64,000 nt of DNA from Delphinus delphis (taxonomy: Eukaryota; Chordata; Mammalia; Artiodactyla; Delphinidae). Both the position numbers and the translations under genes were made by a program. The stretch is taken from positions 48,081,600 to 48,145,599 of the forward strand of contig NC_082702.1 of NCBI RefSeq assembly GCF_949987515.2, read 5' to 3'. This document shows positions 33,395 to 47,060 of this stretch, in pieces. Within the stretch, counting starts at the first letter, position 1; every line of letters starts with the position of its first letter. The notes beneath the pieces are model-generated. The model did not search any database. It saw only the letters and a program-made list of their open reading frames with translations, and was not told the DNA's origin.

Positions 33395-34660
33395 TAATTT
33401 CATTCAACAAATATTTATTGAGCCCATACACTGCACCATGTCTTCCCCACATTGAGACTGACAGGGAGAGAGAGAAACAGCAGTGAACGAAATAGGCAAA
33501 AATAAATAGAGAAGAAGATCTTCATTCTTGGAGCTCAAGTTCTCCTGAGGTGGGGGAGATGGACAGCAAATAAGTAATCTGGTGTGACGGACACTCGTAA
33601 GTATTGTGAAGGCAGTGCAGCTGAGAGAGGACTGGGGTGGGATTGAGCATTTAAAATATGATAGTTATTAGGTGCTCACTATGAAGGTGGCATTTGAATA
33701 CAAATCTGAGGGAAATAAGAGAGCAAGGCATGTGAGTATCTGTGAAAGTACTTTACACAGTGGGGAAAGCCAGAGTATCCACGCAGAGATGGGACTGTTG
33801 CTGATATGGTCATGGAACAGCAAAATGGCCCGTATGTTCGGAGCAGAGTGTGCAAAGAGGAGAAGGGTATAAGTCAGAGAGGAAACTGGTGGTCAGATCA
33901 CTGAAGGTTTTGAAAGGTCTTTATTTTTCAACCTGAATGAGAATGGAAAACAGGAGAGAATTTTGGGAGGAGGAGCAGTGTGGTCTAACTTATGCTTTAG
34001 TGAGACTGAACAGGGTAGAGCTGATGAGCATATCACCAACAGCTGAGGGATAGTGATGGCTTGGACCATGGGCACGGTGATGATAGTGGTAACATGTGTA
34101 TTGTTCGAAAGGAGAAGCAATCACATTTGCTGTTGGATTGATGTAGGTTGCAAAAGGAGTAGTCAAGAATGATACCAAGGTGTTTGGTCTCACAGTCAGT
34201 TAGAGGCATGGAATTGGCACTAACTGAGATGGAGAAGATTGCTGCTGGGGTCAAGGAGTTGCAGAGGAGTGTTAAGAATTCTGTTTTTGAACATATTAAC
34301 GCTGAGATGCTCTTAGACATTCACATAGAGATGTGGAGTTGTTAGTTTGAGAGTTCCAGGCTTCAGTTGTATATTTATAAGTCAGCAGCATATTTAAAAG
34401 CCATGAAACGGCCCGCAGGAGTTATTGTGGGTGGAGCAGTATAATGACAGGGCCTTGAGACGTTCCCACACTGATAGGTTGGGGAGTTGAGGAAGAAGAA
34501 AGAAAGGAAACTGAGAACAATACCACTAATGAGAAAGGCAAATGAGTGCTGGTATCCTGTACTCCAAATGAAGAGCATATTTCAAAGAGAGGAAAATAAT
34601 CAATCATTAATTGTTGCTGATAGGTTTAAGTAAGATGTGGGCTGAGAATTGACAAAGGAC
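33395..34660 (+). repeat. Old long interspersed repeat, copy 2 of 3
   Basis: Begins 'tcattcaacaaatatttattgagccc', an L2/MIR-like start, and continues for about 1.25 kb through 'gtggtctaacttatgc', 'actaacgagatgg'-like sequence near 34220, 'cattcacatagagatgtgga', 'gtcagcagcatatttaaaagccatg' and 'tgctgataggtttaagtaagatg'. The longest of the three copies in this window. Confidence 0.6.
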
Positions 34661-34737
34661 TAGTATCTAGATATACTAGAGATACTAGACCCCTCAAAAG
34701 TCAAAAATGAAAAAAGAAGCAGCAGTCCAATTAAAGT

Positions 34738-34985
34738 ATGGATGTTATGAAATGAATTGTTCCCCACCCCCAAAATTCATATGTTGAAGCCCTAACCCCC
34801 AATGGGACTGTATGAGGCAGTGGGGTCTTTAAGGAGATAATTTAAGTTAAATGATGTCATAAGCATGGGTCCCTAATCTGATTGGATTCATGTCTTTATA
34901 AGAAGACAAAGAGACATCAGAGAGCCCTCTCTCTCTCCACCTGTGCGCAGAGGAAAGGCCATGTGAGGACATGGTGAGAATGCAA
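34738..34985 (+). mobile_element. Partial MaLR-type LTR
   Basis: 'atgaattgttccccacccccaaaattcatatgttgaagccctaacccccaatgg', 'cttataagaagacaaagagacatcagagagccc', and 'ggccatgtgaggacatggtgagaatgcaaccatctgcaagccagg'. It stops abruptly where L1 sequence begins. Confidence 0.7.
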
Positions 34986-34989
34986 CCAT

Positions 34990-35915
34990 CTGCAAGCCAG
35001 GAACGCAATGGGTAAATGACATGAAGAGAGATTTCAACAAGTAGGGAATACAGGTGGCAATTAAACACCTGAAAAAATACTCAAAGTCATTAACCACTGG
35101 GCAGACGCATATTAAAACCACAATGAGATATCACTACACACCTTTCAGAATGGCTAAAATTAAAAAAGAAAATAGTGACAACACAAAATTCTGGTAGGTA
35201 TGTGGAGAAACTGATCACTCATACATGCTGGTGGCAATGTAAAATGATATGGCCCCTCTGGGAACTCTTGACAGTTTCATAGAAAACAAGCATGCAACTC
35301 TCATACGACTCAGTGATTGTACTCCTTGGCATTTATCCCAGAGAACTGAAAACTTACATTTGTACAAAAACCTGTACGTGGATGTACATAGCAGCTTTAT
35401 TTCTAATGGCTGAAAGCTGGAAACAACCCAGATGTCTTTCAGCAGGTGAATGGTTAAATAAATTGTGGAACATCCATGCCATGGCATACTACTCAGCAGA
35501 TAAAAGGAATGAACTATTGACATAACAGCAAGCTGTGTGAATCTTCAGAGAGTCATTATAAGTGAAATAATTGTCAGTCTCAAAGGCTACATACTGTATG
35601 CCTTTATTTGTAGAGCATTTTTCAAATGACAATGGAGAACTGATTAGTGGTTGCTGGGGTTAAGGAGGGGTTGAGGGCAGGATGGAAGAGGGTATGGCTT
35701 TAAGAGGGAAGCCTAAGGAATACTTGCAGTGATGGAAATGTTCTGCACCTTAACTGTATCAATGCCAGTACCCTGGTTGTGATATTGTACCACAATTTTG
35801 CAAGATGTTATCATTGTTGGAAACTGGGTAAAGGGTACACAGAATCTTTATTATTTCATACAACTGCATGAAAATCTACAGTTATCTCAAAATAAAAGTT
35901 TTCATTAAAGAAACC
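34990..35915 (+). mobile_element. Old L1: end of ORF2 plus 3' UTR
   Basis: The ORF2 C-terminal region is recognisable: 'aaaaccacaatgagatatcactacacacc', 'catgctggtggcaatgtaaaatg', 'tgtacatagcagctttatttctaatgg', 'ggcatactactcagcagataaaaggaatgaa'. A 3' UTR follows ('gattagtggttgctggggttaagg'), ending in an aataaaag-like tail near 35895. Degenerate. Confidence 0.82.
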
Positions 35916-36023
35916 CATATTTCCAGCTTTTTAAAATGATTAAGTGCTCAGAAAGATTCATTTGACTAGTAAACTATCCCTTGCCTTTGCATTTCTGTAT
36001 TTCATTTTATTTTATTCACTTTT

Positions 36024-36414
36024 AAGAAAGGTAGTGTTGGGGGCTTCCCTGATGGCGCAGTGGTTAAGAACCCGCCTGCCAATGCAGGGGACACGGGTTT
36101 GAGCCCTGGTCCGGGAAGATCCCACTATGCCGCGGAGCAACTAAGCCCGTGCGCCACAACTACTGAGCCTGCGCTCTAGAGCCCATGAGCCACAACTGCT
36201 CAGCCCACGTGCCACAACTACTGAAGCCTGCGTGCCTAGAGCCCGTGCTCTGCAACAAGAGAAGCCACCGCAACGAGAAGCCTGCACACCACAGTGAAGA
36301 GTAGCCCCCGCTTGCCGCAACTAGAGAAAGCCCACTCGCAGCAACGAAGACCCAAAGCCGCCAAAAATAAATAAATAAAATTTTTAAAAAATAAAAAAAA
36401 AGAAAGGTAGTGTT
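36024..36414 (+). mobile_element. CHR-type SINE, long subfamily, with perfect target-site duplication
   Basis: Body 36039-36399, head gggcttccctgatggcgcag; the 15-bp duplication aagaaaggtagtgtt lies at 36024-36038 and 36400-36414. Tail aaaaataaataaataaaat. Confidence 0.95.
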
Positions 36415-36572
36415 ACCAAACTCATCAGGTTGTATGCACTAAATATGTACAGCTTTTTACATGTCAATCATACTTCATATAAGTGGTTTTGAAAAAGAAG
36501 GAAAGGTAGTTTTAGCATGTCATATGTATTTTGATTTTAAAAGTAAAACAATGTCTTAAAAACAACAGATTT

Positions 36573-36900
36573 GGGGCTTCCCTGGTGGCGCAGTGGTTGA
36601 GAATCTGCCTGCTAATGCAGGGAACACGGGTTCGTGCCCTGGTCTGGGAGGATCCCACATGCCGCGGAGCAACTGGGCCCGTGAGCCACAACTACTGAGC
36701 CTGCGCGCGTCTGGAGCCTGTGCTCCGCTACGAGAGAGGCTGCGTTAGTGAGAGGCCCGCGCACCATGATGAAGAGTGGCCCCCGCTTGCCACAACTAGA
36801 GAAAGCCCTCGCACAGAAATGAAGACCCAACACAGCCAAAATTAATTAATTAATTAATAAACTCCTACCCCCAACATCTTCTTCAAAAAAAAAAAAAAAA
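36573..36900 (+). mobile_element. CHR-type SINE, long subfamily
   Basis: Forward orientation, head gggcttccctggtggcgcag; ends 'gaagacccaacacagccaaaatt' with a ttaattaa-rich tail. Probable short duplication around 'cagattt' (36566-36572 and 36911-36917). Same orientation as the neighbour at 36039. Confidence 0.88.
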
Positions 36901-36924
36901 CAATAAAAACCAGATTTTTCAAAT

Positions 36925-37175
36925 ACTGTCCTTTTTTTAAACATCTTTATTGAGATATAATTCACATCCCATGCAATTCACTGATGTAAAGTGAACTATT
37001 CAGTGACTTTTAGTATATTCATAGCATTGTGTAACCATTACTGTAATCAATTTAGAACATTTTCATTACCCTAAAAAGAACTCTTCACCTCTTAGCCCCT
37101 GTCATCTTTCAATCCTTCCATCTTCCCAGCCAACTAATCTACTTTCTGTCTCTATAAATCTGTTCCTTTTAAAAG
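36925..37175 (-). mobile_element. L1 3'-end relic
   Basis: 'catctttattgagatataattcacatcccatgcaattcac', 'tagcattgtgtaaccattac' and 'agaacattttcattacc' are the reverse complement of an old L1 3' UTR. Confidence 0.7.
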
Positions 37176-37531
37176 GAGAATCATTATCATTAATAAATGA
37201 TATAAATAAAAGTTTAGCAAAACAGGTATTTTAAAAATTACTTGTAATCTTAATATTCTACTAAGTTAATTTTCCTTTACGGGCTCTTTTTACTTTATGT
37301 ATGGAATTAAATACTTAGTACATCTTCCTTTTCTATGTAAAAAACCATATGGATCCCATTATTCATTACAATTTCTTTTGAATTCTGGAAAGTTAATAAG
37401 TAAGTGGTATCCCTGAAAGAATCTTTCCAAATCTCTAGTACCTTATATTGAATGTAATTGAGAATATACTAATTATTACTTTTATTAATTATTAGTAATA
37501 ATTACTTAGAATAATGCATCATGGTTTTTTA

Positions 37532-37538
<7 letters not shown>

Positions 37539-37604
<66 letters not shown>
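37539..37604. repeat. (TA)33 microsatellite
   Basis: Perfect TA run next to the antisense L1 3' end; probably grew from the TA-rich L1 3' UTR. Confidence 0.97.
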
Positions 37605-37605
<1 letters not shown>

Positions 37606-37965
37606 CTATTTTCTTCAGATTCTTTTCCCATATAGGTTATTACAGAATACTGAGTAGAGTTTCCTGTGTTATACAGTAGGTCCTTATTGATTATCTGTTT
37701 TATATATAGTAGTGTGTATATGTTAATCCTAAACTCCTAATTTATCCTCCCCCACCCCACATTTCTCCTTTGGTAACTATAAATTTGTTTTCTGTTTCTG
37801 TGCGTCTGTTTCTATTTTGTAAATAAGTTCATTTGTATCATTTTTTAGATTCCACATATAAGTGATATCATATGCTATTTGTCTTGCTCTGTCTGACTTA
37901 CTTCACTTCATATGATAATCTCAAGGTCCATCCATGTTGCTGCAAATGGCATTTTGTTGGGAAGA
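37605..37965 (-). mobile_element. L1 3'-end fragment, cetartiodactyl type
   Basis: 'agaatactgagtagagtttcctgtgttatacagtaggtccttattgattatctg', 'gattccacatataagtgatatcatatg' and 'gtccatccatgttgctgcaaatgg' are the antisense of the L1 3' UTR. It is related to the 28885 copy but extends further 5'. Confidence 0.78.
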
Positions 37966-38044
37966 TAAAGAGCATTCATATAGTAAGTGATTGCATTCTG
38001 GTCTGCTCCAGGCGTAGCTGAGGGATTTTTAATCCACCCCAGCC

Positions 38045-38182
38045 ATGAAATCCTCTCTTCAGAAGACCTGCCGCTTCTGGCTGGTGTCTGCCTGCTGGGC
38101 TCTGCTCTGCTTCTGCTTTTTTGCCCATCCTTTCTCAGAGGCAGCCCAGAGCCTCCTGGGTGCTTCCTGGCACAGTCTGTAA
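38045..38182 (+). other. 45-codon small ORF with a signal-peptide-like N-terminus (unproven)
   Basis: In a GC-rich patch, an ATG with a fair context (agccATGa) opens a 45-codon frame: MKSSLQKTCRFWLVSACW, then a Leu/Cys/Phe-rich stretch, then AHPFSEAAQS. A basic start, a hydrophobic core and an Ala/Ser-rich end look like a secretory signal or type II anchor. I see no promoter or splice-supported context, and it may be chance. Confidence 0.2.
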
Positions 38183-39251
38183 AGAGCTGAGCTATCATTT
38201 GGAAATATTGGCCTTTCCTGTCTTTATAGTTGTTGTGAATTAGCAGCAATTTCTTAATTCAATAAAGTGATCTTACTTCATTTTTTTACCTATTGTGAGT
38301 CTGTAAAATAAGGTTTGCTAACTAGATAAATGTGGTACTATGTGTGTGTGAGTGTTTAAACCACCTAAGGTAATAAATTGTTTTCATTACTGTAGAAGCA
38401 TTCATTGTAAAAATAGCAGCAATTCAAAGAATTGTTCCTGTTTCAGCCCGTTCCCTGAAGCCCTCTGTACGATGCTTTATTGGGTTAGTTGTGATATAAA
38501 AATGAAACAAGTGGGATATTGTGTTCTTATAGTAATAATATCTAATTGAGACCTTTAAGTAATTCTGAGGGTTCCTTTTAGTAATCACTCCAGATGAGCA
38601 AGATTTAATAATACTCCATAATTTAAAGTTACAGCTTTATTTTAATGTTCACACATTTCAACAGAAAGGCATTTAATTCCTTCTAAAAATAGGTCAGGTA
38701 AAAACTTTTAAGAACACTAATGTGTTATTACCCCTGGCTTGATATTTTGCTTTGCTTGCTGTCTTTCGTAGAGAGCAAAATGTCTAGGCACGGAAATAGC
38801 TGTAGAATGGAAATAAGGGCAAAGTTTGACATACTCAGAAAATACACAGTTTCATTTGGATGTAGGGGGAAAAAAGCCCTCTAAGTATATTCGCAGCTGA
38901 ATAGACTCAGCTCTAAAATTGTCCACATATGAGCTGAGGATTGACTTTTGAATCAGGTCCATAGGACATACAGGAAAAAATACAATAGATGTAAGCACCG
39001 TTTGTTTGGATCCAGAATTTATAGAAAATAAATCATAATCTAAGGAACAAATAGAAGCCAAGTCAAGTTCGTGACTTTTAACTTAACGAGGTGTCTGTTC
39101 CCTGCTAACATAACAAAACGTTGTTTTGAAATTCCTGTGTTCTAACTTCAGAGGATCAATACGTCTTTCTTCCAGGAAGGTCATTTAGTAGAATTTCATT
39201 CAGTGTTGTGAGTACATATGATGGCTGTTGCTTAAAACTGAAGATGTATAT

Positions 39252-39533
39252 TTATTTTTGATGTGTCGACAACTTGCTGGTGGCAGCGGCAACGCGTAGT
39301 TTGTTTCTCCGATAATGCTTTTCATCAACCACGTGTATCCGGTTGGATTTCACTTCCGTCACTTCGTGCCACTGCATGTGTATTTCTTTTCCATGCTTTG
39401 TTTTTATAAGACCGAGAATACTTTTTTCAAAAGAAATCTTGTAGAAACTTGTAGATGTAACCAAAAAATGAATGGGAAGGTGAAAATAAGAAGTTGTATT
39501 TGGACAGAAATTATAATTTACTTTATAGTCCAC
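39252..39533 (-). other. CpG-rich minus-strand reading frame (possible gene or transposon fragment)
   Basis: A 93-codon antisense frame whose last 50 codons (39255-39410) are hydrophilic and basic. They contain HGKEIHMQWHEVTEVKS and DEKHYRRNKLRVAAAT and end STHQK. This stretch has about nine CpG sites in 150 bp, against almost none nearby. I do not recognise the protein. Candidates are a processed-pseudogene fragment, a DNA-transposon remnant or a conserved element. No poly-A tail or target duplication was seen. Confidence 0.3.
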
Positions 39534-40238
39534 ACAATTTTTGTAGATGTCTTACTTTATACTACAGTTTTTAAACATTTTCTCCTTATTTTGAGCATTT
39601 AAAAAAATGTTGAGAACCCTTTTCCTACTTCACTATTATAAGCAAAATAAAAGATAGTTTTGAATGAAAGGAGCATTTTCATGAGCATATCAGCATAGCA
39701 CAGAGTAAGTAGTGTCTTGATCTTTAATTAGATGAGAATATTTTGACTGCCAATCTCAGTTTAGAAAATCACAAAACCCATTAATGAAAACAGTTAGTTG
39801 GTGGTGTAACTCTGTAAGGTATGTTAGAAGTATTAGAACAAAAAACACTTTGAGCTTCTGTAGAGTTTTTGTTATTCAAAGTAATGTAGGTGTTTAAATA
39901 TTCAAGTTATAAAAAAATGTCTATTAATGTTTGGCAGATCTTATCATAATGCTTTGGTATTTAGGCTGCAGGTTATTTTCCTTATATGAAATATAACTTT
40001 CAGACTGTTACTGCAGTGATCATTCCTCTCCCATGTTGGAAGGAATCCAGAATTTCAACCCTTGTAAAATCTCCAATCATGTTTTCACGTCTTGTATACT
40101 GTATAATTAACAGACAAAAGAAAAGCAGTTTTGTGTAAATTAGCAATATTTTAAGAGTAAAACTGCAAAAAAAAAAAGAAAATGTAATTATGTCATTTAT
40201 TTTATGAATTTTTTTTCCTTTCTTATTTTTCCCTTTAA

Positions 40239-41374
<1,136 letters not shown>

Positions 41375-41474
41375 TAGGGAGTTTGTCTTTCATTGCATGA
41401 TGTAAGTGCAGAGATGGGCCAAAATAAAATATAACACCAACTATAAGATCATGATAACACCACCACCAAATCAC

Positions 41475-41632
41475 CGTTTATTGAGAACCTATGTTCCAGG
41501 CTGCGCCAGGTGTTCTATTACTTCCTCGTAACCGACCTGTGAAATGGGTATTATCTCTGTTTTACAGACAAGGTAACTGAGTTTCAGGGAGCTGAAATGA
41601 CCTGTCTTCAGGAATCCACCTAATAAATGAAA
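41475..41632 (+). repeat. MIR SINE relic
   Basis: 'tttattgagaacctatgttccaggctgcgccaggtgttctatta', 'gggtattatctctgttttacagacaaggtaactgag' and 'ggagctgaaatgacctgtcttcagg' follow the MIR consensus order. Confidence 0.75.
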
Positions 41633-43469
41633 TTCAAATTTGTGTTTGACTGATGCCTAAACCTGCATTCTTTTATTCCATTCCCATTTTATTGAGATAT
41701 AATTGACCTACAGCACTGAATAGATTTAACGTAAACATTCTTATTATTACAGATTATGTGGCTTGTTTCAGTTTTTCTTTAATATTAATAGCTTTAATAT
41801 AATATTGGAAATGTTTACCTCTTTTCCCCAGGAAGTGGAAGAACCCTCCTTATAAATCCAGCTGATGCCAACCGGTGACCCCTGTGTAAAACAGGCCAAT
41901 AATGGGGCAAAAAAAAAAGCACGAGCAAAGGGTGTAGGATCCATGATTTGACCAGTTTCACCAGTTCTTCTGGTGTCCCTTATTTTCCCTGTTTTTCTCA
42001 TGTCTTGTGACCACCTACTTCATATTTATATCCAAACATTGTTCCTTTATTTTCTAAATACATTCACTTGGTATTTTAGAGACTTGATAGCAGAATCCTT
42101 CTGGGTGTGTTTGTTTTATTTTACATCTCTGCTAATTACTTAACAGAACTTATTGACCATGAAGTTCAAGGAATTATGCCTTAATCACTTTTCGTACATT
42201 TTAGTGTAAGTGAGGACACAGCAATGCTGTCAAGCAGGATAAATTGTAAATTATCAGAAGTTATATTTCAAGCACTTGTAAGAGTTATGTTTTAGGACAA
42301 AATTCTCATCAGATCCCCATTACATCTTCTCTTGCTTAACAGCCTTGTTTTATTCTCTTTCACTGCAAAGGATGAAGCTTATTTAAGGGTATGGAAATCA
42401 CAAAGAAATCATGAAAAGAAATACATAACTTTTCTTTCAATAACATGCTAGGAGCTCAGTCAGGAAATTGACATAGATATTTCTTGAGTTACGAAAAATA
42501 AGAGATGGCCACAAGAAAAGGTATGGCAATTTCAAATCTGTCAGGATCTAGGAAATAGCCTTACTATTCTTAGAAATTGAGAAGGCTGAAACAGTCCTCG
42601 AATTTTTCAGTGAAATCTGCTGCAGTTTGCCTGTGCATGACCTTTCATTCTTCGTATGAATTTTAACTTCATAGAAATGGAGTCACTATATATTGTGTCT
42701 GATGGGAATCCTAGCCTTAATTTGGTTTCAGGTAGTTGTAATGAATAGAAGTACTATTATGACACACAACTGTGTGTTCGAACAGACTTGAGTCTTTTGC
42801 CATCAGTCATGTGTTATAATTTTAATAAGATCTAAGAGACTTCATCTTTATGAGGCAGTTGGTTAGGCTTTTGACATTCCTACATGTGTTAAATTCAAGG
42901 ATGATTGTGTTACTTGAAAGTTTTAAAAACTGAAATCTTTCTTATGTTTAAGTCAAAGTTGCTGAAAATTAAAAAGGAAAGGCAGAAAGAAAGATCTCTG
43001 AAAAAAAAGTTACATCTATTAATAAAAATCTCTTTATACAGTTCCCTCCTTCCTACTCATAGGTAACTGAGCAAATTGAAGTGGTTAATGTGATAATATT
43101 AAAGATGGACTCATGTTAAAAAAAAAAAAAGGCTTGCAGTCTTAGGTAGAGGCACATTGTTGGCTGTCAAGAGGCCACATAAGGGTCTGTTTTCATCTTC
43201 ACCTCTACTGCAAGAGTGAACCACTCTTAGGAAAGGGCCCCAAACAAGCTAATAGAATAATACGTACAAGACAAAATAGTAATTTGTCAATTTACAACAT
43301 TACTATCAAACAAATCGGCATTTTTTTTTATTTCTAGATGAAAATACCTTTCCCCTGTGGGAAGATTCAATAGAATTTAAATTATAGTTAAAAGGTTATA
43401 CTGAATTAGCATAAAGTGGGTGAAAAGTAGTAAAAAACTAGTAATAATTACAGCTAGTTTAATGTAGCA

Positions 43470-44150
43470 CTACCGAGACCAAAAGTAGTTCTCTGCCTTC
43501 GTAAGAGTATGTCTCAGTGGAAGAGACAAGAGGCAGCCAATAAAAGAGTAAAAACTAAGACAGAATAAAAAAACAATATGTATATAAATATATATAAAAC
43601 AATTTACATATACACACACAGGCATGCATACACACATATGTCTGTATGTGTGTGTGTATGTATATAAAGTTTCAGGTAATGATAAATACAATAAAGTAAA
43701 AAGTAAAGTAAGGCATCAGGCAACAATTTGGTTTGGGGGGCTTCTATGTCAAGTAGGGTGTTCATGGAAGTCCTCTCTGAGGACCTTACATTGGAACAGA
43801 GGCCAGATGAAGCAGAAGAGGGAACCCTGGGAATATCCGAAGGAAGAGAATTCCAGGCGGTGGGAATGAACTTCTCAGGAGTTAAGGAGTAAGTCGTGGT
43901 GGCTGAGGAGAGAATTGGTGTGAGAGGAGGATGGTGCAAAGGCCATGGTGAGGAATTTGGATTTTGTTCTAAAGCATCAGACGAGTGGCATGGTCTAATT
44001 TACGTTTTCCATGTTCTCTCTTACTGCTGTGAGGAAAATGGATGGAAGGAAAGGGTAGAAGCAGGCCACGGCATTAGTCCCCATGAGAGATCGTGGTGGC
44101 ACGGGCTAAAGGGGAAATGGTGATAAAGAGAGTTGGGACATATTTTACAT
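43470..44150 (+). repeat. Old long interspersed repeat, copy 3 of 3
   Basis: 'catggaagtcctctctgaggaccttacattggaacagaggccagatgaag', 'gagaattccaggcggtggg', 'ggaatttggattttgttctaaagc', 'gagtggcatggtctaatttacg'. Collinear with the copies at 6690 and 33395. A CA/GT/TA-rich simple repeat (43595-43665) lies inside. Confidence 0.55.
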
Positions 44151-46639
44151 GGAGATGCACACCACTTGCTAGTGAGTCGGTTATCGCTGTTAGTGTTTCA
44201 CTCTTTTTACTCCTCCTAATAACCTTTGGCAAGGTCTTTGCGTTACTCACATCATTTCTCAGTCTTTAATTTCACCTGAAGTTAACTTTTCTTGTTTTCT
44301 TCCTTAATCCTAACTTGTAGCATGATTAAAGCTGTCCCCTGGTCCCACATATACAATACAGACCACACTTGTGCCAGGCTGGAAAAGACCCCTGGTTTTT
44401 CTTCATAGTCCAGAGAAAATATCCCACTTCCTTCAATGAGGTTCCACTCGCCCCATAATCACACTCTCACGAGGAAATCTGGCTGCTTTGTTCATATGTT
44501 CTGTGCCAGTGCGTCACATGTAGAAGGACATTGTCTTAGAAACTGTTTGCCCGTGTGTTAATACCTTCAAAGTGCTGGAGTTAAGTCTGCTCTCAGAGCC
44601 AGTGATCCTTGGCTCTGCTTTAATCCAATATAATTGATTTTCTGGTTAAAATTTTAAAGGACAATTTCATTTCCCTTACTTACAGGTTCAAGAGCTTAAT
44701 TTGTAGTTCGCCCATCCATATTAAAAAATAATTATGACTAATCAGTATTTTCAACCATGCATAACGACTCTCATTTGTATTTAGGTATCAGGACAAATGA
44801 ATGAGATAGATATCATTGCGAAGAGTAAGTCTACAGTTTTCAGCGTCACTTTCTTTTCCCTAATAAAAATGTTTAAATTCAGACCCATGATGATGATGAT
44901 GATGTTTTAAATTATGTGGAAACACAGTTTTCATAGCTACAGGGCAAAACTGAAAGACCAAGTTAGTATCAGTCTGTCAAAGTTAGATTATGTTATTACC
45001 CCAGCATTTAGCAGCTTTTACCAAAAATTCACCTTCCTGTTTGTAAACAAATATTGCACAAAACATTAAACCTGTTGTGGAATATTTCAAATACTAAATG
45101 AAGTTATCTTATAGTACTACAAATATGAAACAGTAGAAATTTCGATAATGTAGAAATTTGTTTGTTTGAGATACTATCTTTAACACTTTTACCTACAAGT
45201 AGAACGTTGCAGATATTTGAATATATGTTAATTTTGAATTAAATTATTTTCTCCAGCTCCCTGTGCTCCCATAGGCAGACCTATGTTGATGATATTTGTC
45301 GATGTTACTTTTTTTTGAGAGTTTTGGGCAGTCTCTCAGAAGTGACTGCTGCGATAGGATAACATGAAAGAACCCAATGTGCTTTTCACCATTGCTTGCT
45401 TCACTCTCTCCCCTAAAGACCAATCATAAAGTGTGTTCACATCTCAGAGTGAAACCCTGAGGCAAGACTAATGCTTTAACTTCTGAACAAAATGAGTAAA
45501 AATAAATAGAAAGCATGACTAAAAACGTGATTCAGCTGGGCAACAATTATATGGCAGCTGAAATAGGAATAAGGAAATGATAGGTAGTTTTGGAGATTCA
45601 GCTGGTGTTAGCCTACACCACAGAACTATAACAGAAGGACTTTAACAACCCCTGCAGTTCCCAATATTGGCACAACTATCTTCAACTAATCTAAACTGTA
45701 GGATGGCCTGCGAAGTGAAGGAGTAATAAAATAATGAACAGAAATCCTTGTATGAAAAAGTTAGCATTAATGTAGTGTGATAGTCAGATGAGGAACAGTA
45801 GCAACAATGCAATGAACATCTTCCCTTCCCCCAAATAATCTCAACCATTACATTGCTTTTCAGTGTAAAAATGATGATTCCCCTCCTATTTGTAGCCCAT
45901 CTTTCTCTATTCTTGTTCTAAATTATGGCACTGGGTCTTCACCAACCTTTTCACGTTCTCTCACTTTGTCCTTTTTTGTATGTGTGTGATTTATGACATA
46001 TCTTAGTTAAATAGTCCTTTTCAGAGGTGCTATTCCCTACCTTAAAAAAGAAGTTTAGCAACATGATGCTGATTGGTGTGATTAACATATGCCCTTGACC
46101 TTGTAAACACTGAGGATTCAATGTTGAGAGTCACTGCTGTGATTTTACACCCACAGACATGCTCCAACCACGGAAATGAGGCAGAGAAAAGAATCAGTCA
46201 TTTTTTTATGAATTGTGACAGTGGTCGTTTTCTGTTTTGGCTTGTAAACTCAGCATTTTTCTTAGAAGCGTCTTAAATTAGCCTTGAATTGATTTTCATT
46301 CAACCAGCTCTAAAATTTTTGTTTGCAGCCTAAATTTTTCACTGACAGGTTATTAAACGGGGCAAACTTCATTTCGATACTTTGGGACCAGGGCCCGAAG
46401 GAGAAGTAAGGACTCCTGCCGTAGACTCACAAGTCATTTGCATTGCATTCGAACTGCATCAGATCTACAAATATTTATTAAGTGTCAAGAGCAAACAATC
46501 TCTAAATGCCATACTCAAAGGTTAATGCTGAACTCTAAGCATATTGAAGCTCTGAAAGCTGGTTTTCAACCTACTTACGCACTCATATGGCCTGGGGAGC
46601 TTTTGGGACACTGGCAGTGCCAGTACAAAGATATTTATT

Positions 46640-47060
46640 TACTGTTGATGGGCATTTGTATACTTTCAAAGTTGCATGTTACAAACACATCGTTGTGCTG
46701 GTCTTTTGGTGAACATATGCTTGTATATCTGTGGGGTGTGTACGTGGGATGGAGTTATTGGGTCACAGGAATGAGCGTATGCCAAGCATCAGGAGACTCT
46801 ACCAAGTCTCTGTTGGCCATTTGGGCAGCGTCCTTTATGCAGTGGCTCTTCAGATCTCTTGCCCATTTTTACAGGGTTGTCCTCTTTTAAAAACAAATTG
46901 TAGAATTCTTTATATATTTTGGATGAGTCCTTTTCAGGTAAATTCACTACAGATATCTTCCTTTTTCTCTGTGGACTGCATTTTCACATTTGTTAATGGT
47001 GTCTTTTGATGAGCAGAAGTTCTCAATTATAATATATTCTAGATTTTTTTCTTTTTGCTT
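46640..47060 (-). mobile_element. Antisense L1 ORF2 relic
   Basis: 'cttgcccatttttacagggttgtcc', 'aattgtagaattctttatatattttggatgagtcc', 'ctctgtggactgcattttcac' and 'aatggtgtcttttgatgagcagaagtt' are the antisense of late L1 ORF2. Open frames here (46438-46890, 46731-47009) are incidental. Confidence 0.65.

Noticed and set aside
46438..46890. 150-codon + strand ORF
   Set aside because: It overlaps an antisense L1 ORF2 relic, has no splice or conservation signature and reads as low-quality protein.
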